Shown here in pieces: positions 58,670 through 64,000 of a stretch of 64,000 nucleotides of DNA (position 1 is its first letter; each line of letters begins with the position of its first letter). Below the pieces are notes generated by a model. That model was not told the origin of the DNA. It searched no databases and was given only the letters and a program-made list of their open reading frames with translations. The DNA is from Geobacteraceae bacterium (GTDB taxonomy: Bacteria; Desulfobacterota; Desulfuromonadia; Desulfuromonadales; BM103). Where the stretch lies: NCBI GenBank assembly GCA_024641085.1, contig JAHEDT010000001.1, positions 1 through 64,000 on the forward strand. Direction: 5' to 3'. Made by a program: the position numbers and the translations under genes.

Positions 58670-59440
58670 ATGAATATGTTCTTGCTTGCCATAAGCGTGC
58701 TGCTGATTTTCATGACCATGGTCTTTGCCTTGGCCATGTTTCTCAAGGACAATAGCATCGTTGATGTTGCCTATGGCCTGGCCTTTGTGCTGGTCTGCTG
58801 TGTTGCCTATCTCGGCAGCGGCATTGGACATCCGAGGCAGCTTCTCGCTTTAGGCATGACAACTCTCTGGGGAGTACGCCTGGCAACCCACATCTTCCTG
58901 CGCAAACGCGGTGAAGGTGAAGACTTCCGCTATCGACGCTGGCGTGAAGAATGGGGGGGCGCCTTTATCTGGCGCAGTTATCTGCAGATTTTTATCTTGC
59001 AGGCTGCCGTGGTCTTCGTTGTGGCCCTGCCGATCTTGTTAATAATTAACCATTCCGGACCTGAGCTGGGGTCGCTCGACTTGGCTGGCTGCCTGGTCTG
59101 GCTGTTCGGCTTCGGCTTCGAGGCTGTGGGTGACTGGCAATTACTGAAGTTCAAGAAGAATGATGTAAATCGTGGGCACATTATCCAGTCAGGTCTGTGG
59201 CGCTTCACCCGGCATCCGAATTATTTCGGCGAGGCCACACTCTGGTGGGGGCTGTTTCTAGTCGCCTTGAATGTGCCATACGGGGTCGTCGCCGTGCTCA
59301 GCCCGGTATTGATCGGTTTCCTGCTGCTCAAGGTCTCCGGCATACCGATGCTGGAAATCAAATACCGGGGACATCCGGAGTTTGAAGCATATAAAGAGAG
59401 GACCAACGCATTCTTCCCATGGTTCCCGAAGCACGGATAA
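58670..59440 (+). CDS. DUF1295 membrane protein (steroid 5-alpha-reductase-like)
   Basis: A 256-residue protein with about six membrane helices and the signature block GLWRFTRHPNYFGEATLWWG, the NAD(P)H-binding-like end of the DUF1295/ICMT fold. AAGG precedes the ATG at 58670; an upstream in-frame ATG (58607) adds 21 unconserved residues. It is 4 bases before the FAD protein gene, so it is probably co-transcribed with the lipid genes. It may reduce a lipid double bond, by analogy only. Confidence 0.88.
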   Translation: MNMFLLAISVLLIFMTMVFALAMFLKDNSIVDVAYGLAFVLVCCVAYLGSGIGHPRQLLALGMTTLWGVRLATHIFLRKRGEGEDFRYRRWREEWGGAFIWRSYLQIFILQAAVVFVVALPILLIINHSGPELGSLDLAGCLVWLFGFGFEAVGDWQLLKFKKNDVNRGHIIQSGLWRFTRHPNYFGEATLWWGLFLVALNVPYGVVAVLSPVLIGFLLLKVSGIPMLEIKYRGHPEFEAYKERTNAFFPWFPKHG

Positions 59441-59444
59441 GAGA

Positions 59445-60734
59445 ATGAGTGTCACAATGGCGGCTCATGACCAAGGACAGAAGATCGCGGTGATCGGGGG
59501 CGGGGTTGCCGGCATTGTTGCTGCCTTCCTGCTTCAGCAACGGCATGACGTCAGTCTGTTTGAGCAGCACGACTATCTCGGCGGCCATACGCATACCATT
59601 GAGATCAAAGATGGGCCTGATGCCGGTCTTGCGGTCGATACTGGTTTTATCGTTCTCAATGAGGCCACCTATCCACTTTTTAAAAAATTTCTCTCCCGGC
59701 TCGGTGTTACGACCCGGGCCTCCGAAATGTCCTTTGGTTTTCAGTGCCTGCAGAGTGGTCTGGTCTATGCCGGGACCGATCTCAATGGCCTGTTTGCCCA
59801 GCGGCGCAACCTGTTCAACCCAAACTTTTTCCGGTTTCTGTTCGAGATCAAGCGCTTTTGCCAAAAGGCTCGTCAGGATCTCCACCAAGGAAACTTCCCG
59901 GCGGTCACCCTGGGCAAGTACCTGGCTGAAGGGCGTTTCACGCCTTTCATGGTTGACAATTACCTGGTACCGATGGCCGCGGCGATCTGGTCGACGCCGG
60001 CGCTGCAGATCGCCAATTTCCCTGCGGAGCCGTTCCTGCGTTTCTTCTACAACCACGGCCTGTTGTCTTTAAAAAATCGCCCGCAGTGGCGAACAGTGGT
60101 CGGAGGCAGCCATACTTATGTCAAAGCGTTCAGCCGAGAATTCCGTGGGCGACTGCACCTCGAGGTGGCAGCCCAAGGCATACAGCGCGAACGCGACGGC
60201 GTCAGAATTTCTCTTGCTGGCGGGGAGACCTTGTTGTTCGATCAGGTCGTCATCGCCACTCATGCCGACCAGGCCCTTCGTCTGCTCAGCGATCCATGCC
60301 CTCTGGAACAGCAGCTGCTGGAGCCCTGGCGCTATCAGTTGAACCACACGGTGCTGCACACGGACAGCTCTCTTCTGCCAGAGCAAAAAAGGGCCTGGGC
60401 TGCGTGGAATTTTACCCGCGCGGCCAAAGACGACTTTGAGCGACCGGTCTTCGTGACCTACTACATGAACCGGCTCCAGGGTCTTGCGGCACACCGGGAA
60501 TACTGCGTGACTCTCAATCGCCAGGAGCCTTTCCGGGCAGAAACTGTGATCGTCGAAATGGATTATCTTCATCCCCTCTTCACCTTCGAATCGATGGCGA
60601 CCCAGGCTCAGCTACCGCAACTCAACGGCCAGCAAAGAACCTATTATTGCGGCAGCTACTTCGGCTACGGTTTTCATGAAGACGCGGTCAGGGCCGGGCT
60701 GGCCGTGGCGCAGGCCTTCGGGATCGATCTATGA
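59445..60734 (+). CDS. FAD-dependent amine-oxidase-like protein
   Basis: A 429-residue flavoprotein with the FAD site IAVIGGGVAGIVAAFLLQ near residue 17, the block DTGFIVLNEATYPLF and the family ending YYCGSYFGYGFHEDAVRAG. Its relatives are encoded beside Cfa-like methyltransferases and DUF1365 proteins. The plant cyclopropane synthase carries a similar FAD domain. It overlaps the DUF1365::CFA gene by 4 bases (ATGA). A role in oxidising or desaturating a membrane-lipid acyl chain is inference. Confidence 0.88.
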   Translation: MSVTMAAHDQGQKIAVIGGGVAGIVAAFLLQQRHDVSLFEQHDYLGGHTHTIEIKDGPDAGLAVDTGFIVLNEATYPLFKKFLSRLGVTTRASEMSFGFQCLQSGLVYAGTDLNGLFAQRRNLFNPNFFRFLFEIKRFCQKARQDLHQGNFPAVTLGKYLAEGRFTPFMVDNYLVPMAAAIWSTPALQIANFPAEPFLRFFYNHGLLSLKNRPQWRTVVGGSHTYVKAFSREFRGRLHLEVAAQGIQRERDGVRISLAGGETLLFDQVVIATHADQALRLLSDPCPLEQQLLEPWRYQLNHTVLHTDSSLLPEQKRAWAAWNFTRAAKDDFERPVFVTYYMNRLQGLAAHREYCVTLNRQEPFRAETVIVEMDYLHPLFTFESMATQAQLPQLNGQQRTYYCGSYFGYGFHEDAVRAGLAVAQAFGIDL

Positions 60735-62704
60735 ATTCCAAGATTTATCTCGGCGAGGTCAGCCATACCCGCCTGGCGCAGCAAAGGCACAGTTTCCGCT
60801 ACCCGGTTTATTTCTACGCCTTCGACCTGGAGGAGCTGCCAAAGTTCGCCCGGCAGACCGCCCTGTTCGGCTACAACCAGCTGCGGCCGGTGGCCATCCA
60901 TGACAAGGACTACCTGGGTCACGGGGCGGAGCCGCTTCGCGAAAAGCTCGCAAAGGTTATGGCCCGTGCCGGCAGAACAGTGAACCTGGGGCAGGTTGTT
61001 CTGGTCACGGCCGCGCGCTACTGCAACTATATTTTTAACCCGATCAGCTTTTTCTACTGCTACGACCCAGGCGGTCGACTGGTTTGCGTGGTAGTACAGG
61101 TCAGAAATACCTTCGGAGAGATGCATCTCTATCTGCTGGATGTAGAGGGCGCCGAAGGTGTTCATGGCAGGTTGAGATTCCGGACCGATAAACAGTTCCA
61201 TGTTTCGCCATTCTTCCCCCGCAAGGGGCATTATGAGTTTCGTTTGACCGAGCCGGTTGGCACGGTCGACAATACCATCATGTATTCTGTCGACGGCCAG
61301 CTCGCGCTGGTGGCCCGGATCCACGGCCAGGCATTCGACCTGACACCTGGCCGTCTGACTCGCACCATCATCACGCACCCGATCTGCGCCAGCCTGACCA
61401 TGCCGAGAATTCTTTGGCAGGCGGCAAGGCTCTATTGGCAGAGGAGGCTCCCCGTGTACCGGAAGCCGGTTCCCGAAAGCGCCATGACTGTTCGTGGGGT
61501 TCCCCCGACCTGGCTCGATCGGCTGGGCATGTGTTTGACCCTTAAATTCCTGGCCCGATTGCCGCAGGGCGCACTGCTGTTGACCACCCCGGATGGCAGA
61601 CAACACCACTTCGGGCAACCTGGGGCTGAGTCATCCGTGGCCTTGGCTGTAAGAGAACAACGCTTCTTTCGACGGGTGATGTTTTCGGGCGACATTGGTT
61701 TCGGTGAAGCCTTCACTGCAGGCGAATGGACGACTTCCGATCTGCCGGGGCTGCTGACCTTGCTGGCCGCCAACGAGGCCGCCATGAATGATCGCAGTAT
61801 TGCCTCTGCGGCAATTGGACGTCTGGTCAATTACCTTCACCACCTGGTGAGACCGAACACGGTGAAAGGCAGTTCACGCAACATCCGTGAACATTACGAC
61901 CTGAGCAACGATTTCTTCGCGACCTTCCTCGACCCGAGCATGACTTATTCTTGTGCGTTGTTCGACACCGGGACCGAAACCCTGGAGCAGGCGCAGCGTC
62001 ACAAGCTGCGGGCCATTATCAATAAGGCGCAGATTACCGCGGACGACCATGTGGTCGAGATCGGCTGCGGGTGGGGCAGTTTTGCCATCGAGGCGGTACG
62101 GCAGACCGGCTGCCGGGTTACCGGGATCACCGTATCCCAGGAACAACTGGCCCTGGCCCGGAAAAGGGTTCGCGATGCCGGTCTCGACGGGCAAATCGAG
62201 ATTAGATTCTGCGACTATCGACACATTGAGGGACGCTACTCGAAAGTTGTGTCGATCGAAATGCTCGAAGCCGTAGGTCACGCTGGATTGAAGCACTTCT
62301 TCGCTGCTTGCGACCGTGCCCTCGAGCCCGGAGGCCTCGCCGTGATCCAGGTCATCACCATCCCGGACCGCAAATATAAAGCCTACCGCTACAGCTCCGA
62401 CTGGATCCGCAAACATATCTTCCCCGGAGGTCATCTGCCATCAATCGGTGCCATGACGGCGGCCATGGCGCAGGTTTCGACGCTGCACATGGCAGAGTTC
62501 GAACAATACGGCCTTGATTATGCGAAGACCCTCGCGTGCTGGCGCAAAACCCTGCTTTCCCGCCGGCGGGACATTCTTCAGCTTGGCTACGATGACGTAT
62601 TTCTGCGTAAATGGGAGTACTATTTTGCCTATTGCCAGGCCGGATTTTCCGCGCAGATTATCGATCTGGCGCAGATGGTCCTGATCAAGCCGGCGCGTTC
62701 GTGA
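60731..62704 (+). CDS. DUF1365 domain fused to cyclopropane-fatty-acid synthase
   Basis: A 657-residue fusion. Residues 1-230 are DUF1365: YLGEVSHTRL, the YPVYFYAFDLEEL motif, NYIFNPISFFYCYD and VRNTFGEMHLYLL. After a linker, about 265-655 are a Cfa-type SAM methyltransferase with EHYDLSNDFFATFLDPSMTY (387 on), the SAM motif VVEIGCGWGSFAIEA (441 on), VSIEMLEAVGH and the C-terminal YFAYCQAGF. The frame is unbroken. Elsewhere these are usually separate adjacent genes. It should methylate unsaturated acyl chains; the product could be cyclopropane or methyl-branched. Confidence 0.95.
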   Translation: MNSKIYLGEVSHTRLAQQRHSFRYPVYFYAFDLEELPKFARQTALFGYNQLRPVAIHDKDYLGHGAEPLREKLAKVMARAGRTVNLGQVVLVTAARYCNYIFNPISFFYCYDPGGRLVCVVVQVRNTFGEMHLYLLDVEGAEGVHGRLRFRTDKQFHVSPFFPRKGHYEFRLTEPVGTVDNTIMYSVDGQLALVARIHGQAFDLTPGRLTRTIITHPICASLTMPRILWQAARLYWQRRLPVYRKPVPESAMTVRGVPPTWLDRLGMCLTLKFLARLPQGALLLTTPDGRQHHFGQPGAESSVALAVREQRFFRRVMFSGDIGFGEAFTAGEWTTSDLPGLLTLLAANEAAMNDRSIASAAIGRLVNYLHHLVRPNTVKGSSRNIREHYDLSNDFFATFLDPSMTYSCALFDTGTETLEQAQRHKLRAIINKAQITADDHVVEIGCGWGSFAIEAVRQTGCRVTGITVSQEQLALARKRVRDAGLDGQIEIRFCDYRHIEGRYSKVVSIEMLEAVGHAGLKHFFAACDRALEPGGLAVIQVITIPDRKYKAYRYSSDWIRKHIFPGGHLPSIGAMTAAMAQVSTLHMAEFEQYGLDYAKTLACWRKTLLSRRRDILQLGYDDVFLRKWEYYFAYCQAGFSAQIIDLAQMVLIKPARS

Positions 62705-62721
62705 TTGTGCAGCGGGGCTCG

Positions 62722-63276
62722 ATGTCATCATTCGCGACCAAACTGCTCAATGTTGGTCTTTATCAGCTCGGCTGGTTATGTTGTGTGGTTGGGGCCGCAT
62801 GGGACTTCCCGGTCATCGGTGCCATGATAGCCCTTGGACTGACCGGTATCCACCTCCTCCTGGCAGATTCGCGCAAGGCCGAAAGCACCCTGATGATTGG
62901 CTCCTGCCTGATCGGGGTTATGGTGGACAGCATCCAGCAGGAACTTGGTGTCTTCACCTTCAAGATGCAACCAGACTGGCCGTTATGGTTGCCGCTCTGG
63001 GTACTGGTCGTCTGGGCGCAGTTCGCCACCCTCTTCCACTATGCCCTCGCTTGGCTGTCCGGCCGCTATCTGCTGGCTGCAATCCTCGGTGCGTTAGGTG
63101 GTCCGCTGGCTTACTGGGGAGGGGTCAGCCTGGGCGCCGCCGTGTTCGGCGCAAACCCTGGGTTGAGTCTGATGACCCTGGCGATGACCTGGGTGCTGGT
63201 CATGCCCGCGCTGCTCTGGTTGAGCGATCAAGGACCAAGCGGAGAAGGCTGTTATCGTTGGAAAGGCTCGCAATGA
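62722..63276 (+). CDS. DUF2878 membrane protein
   Basis: A 184-residue protein with about five membrane helices and the family pattern LLNVGLYQLGWLCCVVGAAW at the start and VDSIQQELGVF mid-protein. I start it at ATG 62722; GTG 62701 overlaps the preceding stop (GTGA) and is a fair alternative. DUF2878 genes recur beside Cfa/DUF1365/FAD genes in proteobacteria. No activity is known. It ends 3 bases from the convergent DUF2177 gene. Confidence 0.85.
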   Translation: MSSFATKLLNVGLYQLGWLCCVVGAAWDFPVIGAMIALGLTGIHLLLADSRKAESTLMIGSCLIGVMVDSIQQELGVFTFKMQPDWPLWLPLWVLVVWAQFATLFHYALAWLSGRYLLAAILGALGGPLAYWGGVSLGAAVFGANPGLSLMTLAMTWVLVMPALLWLSDQGPSGEGCYRWKGSQ

Positions 63277-63279
63277 GGC

Positions 63280-63687
63280 TCAGTTGAGCCAACGCCCGAT
63301 CAGGTAGCTGCCGGAGGCTACCAGGGCACAGAGCAGGGTGCCCCAGGCGATGTCGACCACGACAATTTTGAGTGGCCATTCCTTGAGCGTCGCCAGGTTG
63401 GTAAGATCGTAGGTCGCGTAGGTAAAGAAACCGAACAGGGCCCCCCAGATTGCGGCTTTGGCCAAACTTTGGTCGGCCAGCGCCGGCTTGACGGCAAACA
63501 GAATGATCCCGGCGATATAGATCAGGTAGAAGGCGAAAGCGGCCGGCCAGTTGACCGAAGGGCTCAAGAGATGGGCGAGGTTCTTCTGGTAGAGATCCTT
63601 GGCGATGACCCCCAGCCAGAGCAGGTCAATCGCGAAAAACAATGGGATCGTCAGCAGGTACAGCTTCAGGTAAAATGGGGCATTCAT
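63280..63687 (-). CDS. DUF2177 membrane protein
   Basis: A 135-residue protein with about four membrane helices and the family features IDLLWLGVIAKDLYQKNLAHLL and FFTYATYDLTNLATLKEWP. I start it at 63687 (MNAPFYLKLY), with GGAGG 6 bases upstream; an ATG at 63711 adds 8 residues. It belongs by family to the same lipid-linked gene set, although it faces the DUF2878 gene. Function unknown. Confidence 0.87.
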   Translation of the reverse strand: MNAPFYLKLYLLTIPLFFAIDLLWLGVIAKDLYQKNLAHLLSPSVNWPAAFAFYLIYIAGIILFAVKPALADQSLAKAAIWGALFGFFTYATYDLTNLATLKEWPLKIVVVDIAWGTLLCALVASGSYLIGRWLN

Positions 63688-63711
63688 CAAGAACCTCCAT
63701 TTCTTCTCCAC

Positions 63712-63926
63712 TTAACTTTTATCATGTCGGGAAGTGGGCGCAAGCTAAGAGTCTCAAGCGTGAGTTTAGAGCAGCGGTTTGTTCGGGCTTGCAACCGGCC
63801 ACTCTTTAATGGTTTAACGGCACATTTGCCAGTCGGGGGACGATGCCCGCTGCGAGGAATCCCTGGGAAAAGTCCGGTTTTGGTCATTGTTCTGGTATAT
63901 TGACTTAAGTGACGAAAGGAGCTGAC
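63712..63926. other. Intergenic region between two divergent genes
   Basis: About 215 bases with no credible gene. TATATT near 63895 could be a -10 for the rightward gene, but I see no matching -35. Nothing else is recognised. Confidence 0.4.
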
Positions 63927-64000
63927 ATGAATCAACATCATCCTGCCGATCCAGCGGTTGCAACCTCGCCTGGCGTCGAGCTCAAGATCGGTGATCGGGC
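63927..64000 (+). CDS. Unidentified protein, N-terminus only (cut by window edge)
   Basis: AAAGGAG lies 6 bases before an ATG that opens 24 codons (MNQHHPADPAVATSPGVELK and on) to the window end. The good ribosome site makes it a likely gene. The fragment is too short to assign a family. Confidence 0.5.
   Translation, partial: MNQHHPADPAVATSPGVELKIGDR

Overview
The window looks like the replication-origin region of a member of the Desulfuromonadia (Geobacter/Desulfuromonas/Pelobacter relatives). The grounds are gene order and family content, not a database match. The order rpmH-rnpA-yidD-yidC-mnmE-mnmG-rsmG-parA-parB-bactofilin-atp on one side and dnaA-dnaN-recF-gyrB-gyrA-TPR-gpsA-cyclophilin on the other is the layout I know from Geobacter-type genomes. 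A separate b/b'-delta-alpha-gamma-beta ATP synthase operon, a NuoBCD fusion and a complete tol-pal cluster (outer membrane) agree with it. The DNA is GC-rich with a few AT-rich intergenic patches.

Layout. Bases 1-13174 are all on the minus strand: ATP synthase (atpF', atpF, atpH, atpA, atpG, start of atpD), a bactofilin, parB/parA, rsmG, mnmG, mnmE, yidC, yidD, rnpA and rpmH. Two parS sites lie between mnmE and mnmG. Bases 13175-15074 hold dnaA flanked by two origin-like intergenic regions: DnaA boxes upstream, and downstream a run of CTA triplets (DnaA-trio) followed by an AT-rich stretch. From 13486 rightwards genes are mostly on the plus strand: dnaN, recF, gyrB, gyrA, a TPR protein, gpsA, a secreted cyclophilin, an unusual EEP-fold protein and nth. 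A 550-bp structured intergenic region follows, then mrcA (PBP1A, reversed), pyk, queC-folE2, a DUF2064 protein, tolQ-tolR-tolA-tolB-pal-cpoB, tRNA-Lys and tRNA-Glu, a probable ~200-nt small RNA, mscL and rnhA.

Bases 40542-54967 carry a full complex I operon, nuoA-BCD-E-F-G-H-I-J-K-L-M-N, with B, C and D as one polypeptide. After it come a CoA-binding protein, a small zinc-ribbon protein, a DUF1232 protein, a monohaem cytochrome of the P460 type, a YkgJ-like cysteine protein and a cytoplasmic cyclophilin. The end of the window (58670-63687) is a lipid-modification cluster: a DUF1295 membrane protein, an FAD amine-oxidase-like protein, a DUF1365::cyclopropane-fatty-acid-synthase fusion, a DUF2878 protein and a convergent DUF2177 protein.

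How it fits together. Replication initiation (DnaA at oriC), the sliding clamp, gyrase and the ParABS segregation machinery sit together, and transcription mostly runs away from the origin on both arms. Complex I and the F-type ATPase form the respiratory energy core. The ATPase a and c subunits are not here. The most distinctive items are the twin parS sites, the DnaA-trio origin, the NuoBCD fusion, the DUF1365::CFA fusion cluster, the missing jag gene, the unexplained structured intergenic element at 26435-26712 and the predicted small RNA at 38696-38901.
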